A stretch of 64,000 nucleotides of DNA from Polaribacter sp. SA4-10 (GTDB lineage Bacteria > Bacteroidota > Bacteroidia > Flavobacteriales > Flavobacteriaceae), in contig NZ_CP019331.1 in the NCBI RefSeq assembly GCF_002163835.1, forward strand, positions 1,835,001-1,899,000, written 5' to 3'. The translations under genes and the position numbers were made by a program. Each line of letters begins with the position of its first letter. Positions within the stretch are counted from its first letter, which is position 1. The notes below the pieces were generated by a model. That model ran no database searches. It was given only the letters and a program-made list of their open reading frames with translations, and was not told the origin of the DNA. Of the stretch, positions 55,487-63,044 are shown piece after piece.

Positions 55487-56200
55487 ATGAAAATAAATTA
55501 CATTTTAACTTTAGTAATAATTTTAACATTAAATTCTTGCGGAAAAAGCGAAAAAGAAATTAAGGTTGAAAAAGAAAAATTAGAGTTAAAAATTGAAAAT
55601 GAGAGAAAAAAAATTGAATTAGAAAAAATTCACGAACAAAAGGTAAATGTTGGAAAAAGAAAGAAAATAACCGAATTGTCTATGAAACTTCAGAGGTTTC
55701 CAAATGTTTATGAAAAAGTAGAAAAACATATTGAAAAAATAAAAATGTTCCAAATTGGTCGTGCAAAATCAACGAAGGAAAAACAGTTAAGAGAAGCATA
55801 TCAGGAATTAAATGAAATACGTGAATATGAAAAGAAACTAAAAAATGAAATTGCACAATCTGAATATTTAAAAACATTTGAATTTCAAAAAAAACCAAGA
55901 AGTGTAATGGAATATATTTTCGAATCTGCAAAAAAGGAAAACTTTGAGGATTTTAGAAATTTATGTGACCCTTATGGAGAAAATGACAGAGATGTAAATC
56001 AAATCTGTTTTGCTGAAATGTTACGAAAAAAAGAAAAACAGCAACTAATTGATATGTTCAAAAATGGGAGAATTATTGGAGACATTAAAATAAATGGTAA
56101 TTCAGCAATCATTGAATTTGCATATGGATTAAGTTCTAATAAACTTGAGAAAATGGGTTTAATAAAAAGGAATGATTTATGGTATTTATCATCACTATAA
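55487..56200 (+). CDS. Coiled-coil lipoprotein of unknown function
   Basis: A 237-residue protein with a lipoprotein signal (lipobox TLNSC, cleavage before Cys18). A long, highly charged Lys/Glu coiled coil follows (about 22-130), then a compact alpha/beta C-terminal part (about 140-237) with VMEYIFESAKKENFEDFRNLCDP and IKINGNSAIIEFAYG. The C-terminal pattern resembles NTF2-like or DUF4878-type lipoprotein domains, but this is not certain. It is the only gene of the last cassette, between site E and the interrupted site F. Confidence 0.6.
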   Translation: MKINYILTLVIILTLNSCGKSEKEIKVEKEKLELKIENERKKIELEKIHEQKVNVGKRKKITELSMKLQRFPNVYEKVEKHIEKIKMFQIGRAKSTKEKQLREAYQELNEIREYEKKLKNEIAQSEYLKTFEFQKKPRSVMEYIFESAKKENFEDFRNLCDPYGENDRDVNQICFAEMLRKKEKQQLIDMFKNGRIIGDIKINGNSAIIEFAYGLSSNKLEKMGLIKRNDLWYLSSL

Positions 56201-56206
56201 AAGCCA

Positions 56207-56215
56207 GTTGCCAAT
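56207..56215 (+). other. Remnant of attC-like site F
   Basis: GTTGCCAAT matches eight of nine bases of GTTGCCAAC, the complement of the cassette start GTTGGCAAC at 55451. The rest of the expected site is replaced by group II intron sequence, whose 3' end abuts this box. Confidence 0.6.
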
Positions 56216-56690
56216 CGAGTAGACGGCTGACTGCCAAAAGGTAGCCAGTGCGCCTCTCACACCACCGTACGTGCGGGTCTCGTATACGGCGGTTCACCAA
56301 ATTGAAGTTTGCTGCTTATTTATGTAATCTATCATTGGTTTATAACCTTTTCTTTTAAGTATAGAAAGAGTAATTGTAGTTTTAAGTATAGGGCTTTGGG
56401 CTACTGCCCACCCTCCCATTCTTGTTCTACTCCAAGCATAAGCTTGGCCCTCTTCTATGCCTAATTGAATGCCCTTTTTACGTTTTCTTTCTAGCTTTTT
56501 CCAATCATGCCAAATGCAATATCGTAACCTATTTCGCAACCATTCATCCAACTTTTTAAGTTTAGCATAAATGTTTGTTAATCGGTAATTATTCATCCAA
56601 CCCCTGCAAACTTGACCCCTTTCTATTTCCTTAAATCTATTTAGTTGATAAAGACTCAATTCATCATAGACTAGAAAAACAGTTAAAGTG
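56216..56690 (-). mobile_element. 5'-truncated group II intron
   Basis: On the minus strand the maturase frame ends and runs into a domain V-like segment (complement of about 56253-56296: GAACCGCCGTATACGAGA then ACGTACGGTGGTGTGAGAGG). Next comes a domain VI-like hairpin (GGCTACC/GGCAGTCAGCC) and the end CTACTCGAT. The flanking 3' exon begins TGGCAAC. The 5' intron domains and most of the reverse transcriptase are missing, so the right boundary is approximate. Confidence 0.75.
56294..56659 (-). pseudogene. C-terminal fragment of group II intron reverse transcriptase/maturase
   Basis: 121 residues matching the GIIM maturase end of LtrA-type proteins: LDEWLRNRLRYCIWHDWKK, then a basic linker, YAWSRTRMGGWAVAQSPIL and LKRKGYKPMIDYI. 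The reverse transcriptase palm and thumb are absent. The first residues (MSLYQLNRFKEIERGQVCRG) differ from a normal maturase and probably lie beyond a fusion point. It is encoded opposite to the cassettes. Confidence 0.85.
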
Positions 56691-56773
56691 AGCTATTAAT
56701 TTTCTACATTTATAAATCTAAAAAAATGCTGCTGCTATGGCAAAAAAAAAGAACACGTAAAAAAGAAAGGCTA

Positions 56774-57777
56774 ATGCAAAATAACCAACAAAACATAATT
56801 ATTTATAATACTGCAGATGGTAAAGCATCTGTAAGTTTATACACCAAAGACGGTACTATTTGGATGAACCAAAGTCAGCTAGCAGCACTTTTTGACACCT
56901 CTATACCAAACATCAGCATACATATATCTAACATACTTAAAGAGAAAGAGTTACCGTCCAATTCAGTTATTAAGGATTACTTAACAACTGCCCAAGATGG
57001 TAAAGAGTATAAGGTAACTTTTTATGCCTTAGATATGATTTTGGCAATTGGTTTTAGAGTGCGTAGCAAAAGAGGTACACAATTTAGAATTTGGGCAAAC
57101 CAAAACCTAAAACAATACATGATTAAAGGGTTTGTAATGGATGATGAACGCCTTAAAAACCCAGATGGCAGACCAGATTATTTTGATGAATTATTAGTAC
57201 GTATTAGAAACGTTAGAGCATCAGAAAAAAGATTCTATCAAAAAGTAAGAGACCTATTTGCATTATGCAGCGATTACGACGCAACAGACAAAGCCACACA
57301 AATGTTTTTTGCCGAAACACAAAACAAATTACTATTGGCAGTTACACATAAAACAGCCACAGAATTAGTAGTAGCAAGAGCCAGTGCAACAGACCCTACT
57401 ATACTATGGCACTAACAACTTGGCAAGGCAATGCAGTAAGAAAACAAGACATCTTTATTGCAAAAAACTATCTAAATGAAGATGAACTAGATTCCTTAAA
57501 CAGATTAGTAGTAATCTTTTTAGAAACAGCAGAATTAAGAGTCAAAAACCGTATCGATATTACAATGAATTTCTGGAAACAAAATGTAGATAAAGTATTA
57601 GAATTTAATGATAAAGAAGTCTTAAAAGGTTTAGGCAGTATTTCTAGCAAACAAATGGAAGAGAAAGTTAGAAAAATATACGCAGAATTTGATACCAATA
57701 GAAAATTTGAAGAAACCAAAAAAGAAGATGCCATTGAGTTAGAAGAAATAGAGAAACTACTTAAAAAAATAAAATAA
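56774..57777 (+). pseudogene. rhuM: RhuM family protein, frameshifted
   Basis: The first frame (to 57415) starts MQNNQQNIIIYNTADGKASV and has the RhuM/KilA-like features WMNQSQLAALFDTSIPNISIHI and RGTQFRIWANQNLKQYMIKGF. The second frame (57406-57777) continues the family: MALTTWQGNAVRKQDIFIAKNYL and NRLVVIFLETAELRVKNRIDITM. The join is broken by a tandem ACTATACTAT at 57398-57407; removing one ACTAT restores ...TDPTMALTTW. Family members are often near toxin-antitoxin or mobile regions; their function is unclear. An upstream ATG at 56726 adds 16 basic residues not expected in the family. Confidence 0.85.
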
Positions 57778-57946
57778 TTCTATTTTGTTTTCGGTAACTT
57801 TTAAAGCACTAATCAATTTAAGCACTTCTAATAAAGCGCTATTTTAACTTAACTCCTTTTAAATCAAATAAATAGTCGGTTTGTAAAAAGTAGAGCATAA
57901 AATAGTTCCGCCACCAATACCAGCACACAAAACGCTATAAACGATA

Positions 57947-57983
57947 AAAGCAACTGATAATCAAATGATTAAGAGTTGCTTTT
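57947..57983 (-). terminator. Terminator of tRNA-Gln
   Basis: AAAAGCAACT (57947-57956) pairs with AGTTGCTTTT (57974-57983). It starts directly after the tRNA 3' end on the minus strand. It may also serve rhuM on the plus strand. The stretch 57778-57946 contains nothing else recognisable. Confidence 0.75.
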
Positions 57984-57984
57984 G

Positions 57985-58056
57985 TTGGCCTACAAGGACT
58001 CGAACCTTGAATGTCGGTACCAAAAACCGGTGTGTTACCAATTACACCATAGGCCA
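57985..58056 (-). tRNA. tRNA-Gln (TTG)
   Basis: The minus strand starts TGGCCTA and ends TAGGCCA plus discriminator A, giving a 7-pair acceptor. The D arm contains GGTGTAATTGGTAACAC, the anticodon loop is TTTTGGT with anticodon TTG, and the T arm is CAAGG TTCGAGT CCTTG. CCA is not encoded. The first pair of the anticodon stem appears to be a C-A mismatch. A good promoter lies upstream. Confidence 0.95.
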
Positions 58057-58073
58057 ATGCTTTAACGCGGGTG

Positions 58074-58103
58074 CAAATTTAACCCAAAGTTTTAATTTCA
58101 CAA
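58074..58103 (-). promoter_or_regulatory. Promoter of tRNA-Gln
   Basis: Minus-strand TAAATTTG (complement of 58074-58081) matches TAnnTTTG; TTG (complement of 58101-58103) lies 19 bases upstream. The -7 element ends 17 bases before the mature tRNA. Confidence 0.75.
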
Positions 58104-58215
58104 ACATTTTTTAATAAATTTTTTATTTAACAATTTTTTATACCTGATTATAATAGTTAACACCCTTATTTATTAGGATTTATTAGTAAATTCGCCCACA
58201 GATTATTAATTAACT

Positions 58216-61200
58216 ATGACATCAATAAACTTTAAAAAATGGAACATCATTCTTGGGTGGGTTGCATTTGCAATAGCATTAATCACCTACTCTTTAACAC
58301 TAGAACCAACCGTTAGTGCTTGGGATTGTGGAGAATACATCTCTACATCTGTAAAATTAGAAGTTGGTCACCCTCCTGGAGCTCCATTATTTCAAATGTT
58401 GGGTGCCTTTTTTGCAATGTTTACATCTGAGCTATCTGAAATAGCAAAAATGGTAAACTTCATGTCTGCTTTAGCAAGTGCATTTACTATTTTGTTTATG
58501 TTTTGGACAATTACCAATCTTGCAAAAAAATTAGCTTTAAAAACAGGAGAAATCTCAGAAGGAAAATATATTGCTATTTTAGGTAGTAGTTTAGTGGGTT
58601 CTTTGGCCTATACTTTTTCAGATAGTTTCTGGTTTAGTGCTGTGGAAGGAGAGGTGTATGCAATGTCATCATTTTTAATGGCATTATTGTTTTGGTTAGG
58701 ATTAAAATGGGAAAGTGAAATTGAGACTGCTAGAGGAAATAAATGGTTAATATTAATCAGTTTTGTCGTTGGTTTATCTTTTGGTGTGCACATACTTTCT
58801 TTGTTGGTAATTCCTGCAATAGTAATGCTCTACTTCTTTAAAACGTATAAAAACATCAACCTAAAAACAACAGCCATTGCAACGGTAATTTCTGTTATTA
58901 CGTTAATGTTTGTTTTTAAATTTTTATTTCCTTTTACATTAAAGTTCTTTAGTGCATCTGAGTTATTTTTTATCAATTCTATTGGTTTACCATACAATTC
59001 TGGAAGTGTTATTGCTTTTATCATCTTGATTGCCTTATTTTTCTTCGGATTAAAATACACACGTAAGCATCAAAAAATTACAGCAAACACATTAATTCTA
59101 TCTGTTTTATTTATTATGATTGGCTTCTCTTCTTGGATGATGTTACCAATTAGAGCAAATGCAAATACCACCATTAATGAAAACAATCCTTCTAGTGCTC
59201 GTGAATTACTAGCCTATTATGATAGAGAACAATATGGAGATGCAAATGTGTTTTATGATACGTACTATTCTAATGACAGAACTCCGAATGCAGAAAACCC
59301 ATATAAAGATGATAAACCTAAGTATGAACAAATAAATGGCAAATATGTAATTGTTAACAATTACAAAAATGTAATACCAAATTACTCTGATAAGCACAAG
59401 GGGTTTATACCGAGAATGGTAAACCCTGCATCAGAAAAAATGTATAAAGCGATTGCTGGAATTCCTGCAAATAGTAAACGTAGACCCACTTTTGCAGAAA
59501 ACATAAGGTTTATGATGAGTTATCAGTTTGGGTACATGTATGGTCGTTATTTTATGTGGAATTTTACGGGTAGACAGAATGATAAACAAGGAAATCTAGA
59601 TGTTTTTAACGGAAACTGGATTAGTGGAATTGACTTTATTGATGAAGCTAGATTAGGTTCTCAGAAAAAACTTCCATCACAAGTAACTGAAAATAAAGGA
59701 AGAAATAAATACTATTTCCTACCGCTTATTTTAGGACTAATTGGTTTGTTTTATCAAATAAAATGGGACAAAGAAAACTTCTTTACATTATTTTTATTCT
59801 TTGCGTTTACAGGTTTTGCCATTATTTTTTACACAAACCCTAGACCTTTTGAGCCAAGAGAAAGAGATTACGCTATTGTAGGAAGTTTTTATATTTTTGC
59901 CATCTGGATTGGCTTTGGTGTACTTGCTTTGTATGACTATTTAAAAGATTTTGCCAATAAAAAAGCCGTTGCAATTGCGGTTTCTGTAATCTCTTTATTA
60001 GCAGTTCCAACTTTAATGGCTTCCCAAAATTGGGATGATCATGACAGGTCTAACAGATATACAACCCATTTAAACGCACAAGCTTATTTAGAATCTTGCG
60101 ATCCAAATGCAATTATGTTTACCATTGGAGATAATGATACGTTCCCACTTTGGTACATGCAAGAAGTTGAAGGAATTAGAACGGATATTAAACTAGTGAA
60201 TACAAGCCTTTTTGCGACCGATTGGTATATAGACCAAATGAAACGAAAAACGTATGACGCAGCTCCTATTCCATCGCAATTAACGCACGATCAATACAAA
60301 TACGGAACGCTAGATGTTGCCTATTCTGTAGAACATCCAAGATATAAGGATTCTGTGATGACCATTAAAAACTTTATGAGATGGATTGCTTCTGATAGTG
60401 AAGCAACCTATGTTGAAACAGAAAATGGAATTGCAGAAAAATATTACCCAACTAATATCATTAGAATTCCTGTTGATAAAGAAAAAGTCTTAAAAAACGG
60501 AATTGTAGCTCAAAAAGATGCTGATAAAATTTTAGATTATATTGATATTACTATTGATGATAGAGCGCTGTTTAAAAACAGAATTTTAATGTTAGATATT
60601 ATTGCCAATAATAATTGGGAGCATCCTATTTATTTTACGGGTGGCGCAAATGCAGATGAAGAATATATCTGGTTAAAAGATTATTTACAATTAGATGGTT
60701 TGGCATATAAATTTGTACCTATTAAAACACCAATGGGAGAGAGAAGCTTGTTTGATATGGGAAGAATTGACCCAGAAAAAATGTATACAAATATTCAGAA
60801 ATGGAATTGGAGAAACATAGATGATGGTGAAATTTATTTAGATGAACAAACCAAAAGAAATGCTATTTCTATGCGTAATAGTTTAATGCGTTTATCTGAA
60901 GCTTTTGCAAAAGAAGGAGACACATTAAAAGCAATTGAAGTATTAGATCTAAGCTTAAAAAAAATGCCAATTGAAGATTTTGATCATTATAGCTTGTCTT
61001 TAGGGTATCCAGAAATGTATTTTAAACTGGGTAATATTGAAAAAGGAAAACAAACTGCAGAAACCTTAATTAGGTTATTTAAAGAAAAAGCAGTTTGGTT
61101 AAGTACTTTTGCAGAAGAAGATACAGAGCTAATTTTTGATGAGATTGATACTACTTTGTACATGTACAGAAATGCTATTGGTCAAGTTGAAAAAGAAGGC

Positions 61201-61287
61201 AATGACAAAGATTATTTAAGTAAATTACAAGACGAATTTATTGAAACTGTAAAACTTTTTAATCATCTAATGCCAGATGAAGACTAA
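58216..61287 (+). CDS. DUF2723 (GT117-like) multi-spanning membrane protein
   Basis: A 1023-residue inner-membrane protein of the DUF2723 family, typical of Bacteroidota. The N-terminal half has about a dozen transmembrane helices and the conserved first loop TVSAWDCGEYISTSVKLEVGHPPGAPLFQM, with acidic residues in the position of GT-C active sites. A large soluble part (about 620-1023) begins after VISLLAVPTLMASQNWDDHDRS and includes IMFTIGDNDTFPLWYMQEVEGIRTD and a TPR-like end (LKAIEVLDLSLKKMP). The family is classed with GT-C glycosyltransferases and is thought to move sugars to proteins or lipids in the periplasm; the donor and acceptor are not known here. The next gene starts seven bases after its stop. 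Confidence 0.88.
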   Translation: MTSINFKKWNIILGWVAFAIALITYSLTLEPTVSAWDCGEYISTSVKLEVGHPPGAPLFQMLGAFFAMFTSELSEIAKMVNFMSALASAFTILFMFWTITNLAKKLALKTGEISEGKYIAILGSSLVGSLAYTFSDSFWFSAVEGEVYAMSSFLMALLFWLGLKWESEIETARGNKWLILISFVVGLSFGVHILSLLVIPAIVMLYFFKTYKNINLKTTAIATVISVITLMFVFKFLFPFTLKFFSASELFFINSIGLPYNSGSVIAFIILIALFFFGLKYTRKHQKITANTLILSVLFIMIGFSSWMMLPIRANANTTINENNPSSARELLAYYDREQYGDANVFYDTYYSNDRTPNAENPYKDDKPKYEQINGKYVIVNNYKNVIPNYSDKHKGFIPRMVNPASEKMYKAIAGIPANSKRRPTFAENIRFMMSYQFGYMYGRYFMWNFTGRQNDKQGNLDVFNGNWISGIDFIDEARLGSQKKLPSQVTENKGRNKYYFLPLILGLIGLFYQIKWDKENFFTLFLFFAFTGFAIIFYTNPRPFEPRERDYAIVGSFYIFAIWIGFGVLALYDYLKDFANKKAVAIAVSVISLLAVPTLMASQNWDDHDRSNRYTTHLNAQAYLESCDPNAIMFTIGDNDTFPLWYMQEVEGIRTDIKLVNTSLFATDWYIDQMKRKTYDAAPIPSQLTHDQYKYGTLDVAYSVEHPRYKDSVMTIKNFMRWIASDSEATYVETENGIAEKYYPTNIIRIPVDKEKVLKNGIVAQKDADKILDYIDITIDDRALFKNRILMLDIIANNNWEHPIYFTGGANADEEYIWLKDYLQLDGLAYKFVPIKTPMGERSLFDMGRIDPEKMYTNIQKWNWRNIDDGEIYLDEQTKRNAISMRNSLMRLSEAFAKEGDTLKAIEVLDLSLKKMPIEDFDHYSLSLGYPEMYFKLGNIEKGKQTAETLIRLFKEKAVWLSTFAEEDTELIFDEIDTTLYMYRNAIGQVEKEGNDKDYLSKLQDEFIETVKLFNHLMPDED

Positions 61288-61294
61288 GTTTTAA

Positions 61295-61957
61295 ATGAAA
61301 ACATATTTTACCAAAACGCCAGCTATTTTTATGAGATTTTTCTCAAATTATACTTGGCGTTTTTCTTTGGATAAAAAAGAGATCTACTTAACGTTTGATG
61401 ATGGCCCAACGCCAGAAATTACCCATTTTGTTTTAGATCAATTACAAAAATACAGTGCAAAAGCTACTTTTTTTTGCATTGGAAAAAACATAAAAAAGCA
61501 TCCTGAAATCTTTCATCAAATTATTTCTGATGGACATTCTGTGGGAAATCACACAAACAATCATTTAAATGGTTGGAAAAATAATAACGCCACTTTTCTT
61601 GAAAACACTTTAGAGTGTGAAAATGTCATTTTGAGCACAGTTGATAATTTTAAAAACTCAAAATTTAAAACTCAGAACTCGAAACTATTTAGACCGCCTT
61701 ATGGAAAAATAAAAAAGAGTCAGGCAAAAGAACTTATAAAAAACAACTATAAGATTATTATGTGGAGTGTTTTAAGTGCAGATTTTGATACCTCTATTTC
61801 TAAAGACAAGTGTTTAGATAATGTTTTAAAAAACACCAAAAACGGAAGTATTATTGTTTTTCATGATAGCATAAAAGCTGCTGAAAAATTGAAATTTACG
61901 TTACCTAAAGTACTAGAATATTACGCTAAAAAAGGTGTTGTTTTTAAAGCGATTTAG
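61295..61957 (+). CDS. Polysaccharide deacetylase (NodB family)
   Basis: A 220-residue carbohydrate esterase family 4 protein. Motif 1 is LTFDDGPTPE (general-base and metal Asp), motif 2 is HSVGNHTNNH (metal His), motif 3 is LFRPPYGK, and the later motifs are MWSVLSADFDT and IVFHDS. It removes acetyl groups from amino sugars such as those of peptidoglycan or exopolysaccharide; there is no clear signal peptide. Just before motif 3 there is a low-complexity insertion (NFKNSKFKTQNSK) coded by AACTCAAAATTTAAAACTC-type repeats. It follows the DUF2723 gene in an apparent operon. The last 49 codons are duplicated downstream. Confidence 0.9.
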   Translation: MKTYFTKTPAIFMRFFSNYTWRFSLDKKEIYLTFDDGPTPEITHFVLDQLQKYSAKATFFCIGKNIKKHPEIFHQIISDGHSVGNHTNNHLNGWKNNNATFLENTLECENVILSTVDNFKNSKFKTQNSKLFRPPYGKIKKSQAKELIKNNYKIIMWSVLSADFDTSISKDKCLDNVLKNTKNGSIIVFHDSIKAAEKLKFTLPKVLEYYAKKGVVFKAI

Positions 61958-62053
61958 GTTGTGCAATTCTTGGTTAGTAGAATATTTCAATTTAATTTTA
62001 TAAAGTTAAAAATTACTTTACCACATAGGAACATAGAAAACTTAGAAACACCT

Positions 62054-62157
62054 TGTCATTCCTACGAAGGCAGGAATCTAAACTTCACTTTTAAAAATAA
62101 CAAATTTTTAGATTATTAATTTACTCATTATGGATTCCTGTTTTCACAGGAATGACA
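62054..62157. repeat. MITE-like repeat, copy 1
   Basis: 104 bases with terminal inverted repeats TGTCATTCCT and AGGAATGACA; each end also forms a local hairpin, with GGATTCCTG TTTTCA CAGGAAT at the right end. It carries no gene. Similar CATTCCT...AGGAATGACA elements are common between genes of flavobacteria. Confidence 0.7.
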
Positions 62158-62419
62158 TATACTTGCTAAAAAAAGTGTTTAGATAATGTTTTAAAAAACA
62201 CCAAAAACGGAAGTATTATTGTTTTTCATGATAGTATAAAAGCTGCTGAAAAATTGAAATTTACGTTATCTAAAGTCCTAGAATAGTACGCTAAAAAAGC
62301 GTGTTGTTTTTAAAGCGATTTAGTTTGTGCAATTCTTAGTTGGAAGAAGATTTCAATTCAATTTCACAAAGTTAAAAATTATTTTACCACATAGGAACAT
62401 AGAAAACTTAGAAGCACCT

Positions 62420-62523
62420 TGTCATTCCGGCGAACGCAAGAATCTATACTTCACTTTTAAAAATAACAAATTTTTAGATTATTAATTTACTCATTATGGA
62501 TTCCTGTTTTCACAGGAATGACA
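62420..62523. repeat. MITE-like repeat, copy 2
   Basis: Same length and ends as copy 1, carried along in the 365-bp duplication. The left arm has mutated (CCGGCGAACGCAAGAATC instead of CCTACGAAGGCAGGAATC), the right arm is unchanged. Confidence 0.7.
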
Positions 62524-62580
62524 TATAGTTGCTAAAAAATAATTTTAGTTTATAGGAATTTCTGAAAACTTAGAAACAAG

Positions 62581-62680
62581 TTTAGCCCTGATTGAATGGC
62601 ATGTTTAAGCTCTTTTTGGGGTGCTGAACTAAATTCAGCAGAACAAAAAAGCGAGTAATGAAAGCAGGAAATAGCTTCTA
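62581..62680 (-). ncRNA. Structured RNA candidate downstream of the thioredoxin-like gene (Flavo-1-like), copy 2
   Basis: On the minus strand it starts TAGAAGCTATTTCC three bases after the stop of the thioredoxin-like gene and ends AATCAGGGCTAAA. It shares both ends and several internal blocks with 28757-28846 but has a different internal hairpin (TGCTGAA/TTCAGCA). Both copies follow a stop codon directly, so they may be processed from the mRNA 3' end or be made from a promoter in the upstream gene. Confidence 0.6.
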
Positions 62681-62683
62681 ATA

Positions 62684-62977
62684 TTAAAGGTACTGTTGCA
62701 CTAAACCTATAAGTGTTTGTGCGTCTTGCAAACCTGTTTGACGCCATTTCATCTCACCGTCTTTATAAATCATAAACGTTGGATTTCCTTTTACACGCAG
62801 AGCTTCTGCAAGAATTTCATTCTTTTTAATGTCAATTTTTATCACTTTTGCCTTATCTCCTAAAGCGGCAGCAACATTTCTTAAGGTATCTAAACTGTTT
62901 TCAACCTCATCCCAATCTGTATAAAAATCGATTAAAACAGGTTTCTCAACACTAATTAATTCACCAAATTTTGTCAT
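62684..62977 (-). CDS. Thioredoxin-like protein without CXXC
   Basis: A 97-residue cytoplasmic thioredoxin fold. It has PVLIDFYTDWDEVENSLDTL where thioredoxins have DFWA-WCGPC, so both redox cysteines are missing; KVIKIDIKKNEILAEALRVKGNPTFMIYKDGE keeps the cis-Pro loop and the C-terminal helix follows. Similar cysteine-less versions (FYTEW-type) occur in flavobacteria by recollection. It cannot act as a dithiol reductase and may bind a partner protein. It is followed by a structured RNA candidate. Confidence 0.85.
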   Translation of the reverse strand: MTKFGELISVEKPVLIDFYTDWDEVENSLDTLRNVAAALGDKAKVIKIDIKKNEILAEALRVKGNPTFMIYKDGEMKWRQTGLQDAQTLIGLVQQYL

Positions 62978-63044
62978 AATAAAAAATCTTTAAGAGGGGA
63001 AGCGTAAAAATTATTAAATAACTAATATACAAATATACAGATTA

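Larger units (their letters stand above)
61810..62539 (+). repeat. 365-bp tandem duplication of the deacetylase 3' end and downstream DNA
   Basis: GTGTTTAGATAATG occurs at 61810 and 62175, and the units match through the MITE-like repeat to about 62172 and 62539. Unit 2 repeats the last 49 codons of the deacetylase but has an in-frame TAG (GAATAGTAC for GAATATTAC) and a small insertion, so it is not a working gene end. Divergence is modest, perhaps 8-10 percent by eye. Confidence 0.9.

Noticed and set aside
55336..55563. 75-codon plus-strand frame between TIR 3 and the lipoprotein gene
   Set aside because: It runs through the attC-like site E and overlaps the lipoprotein signal peptide in another frame.
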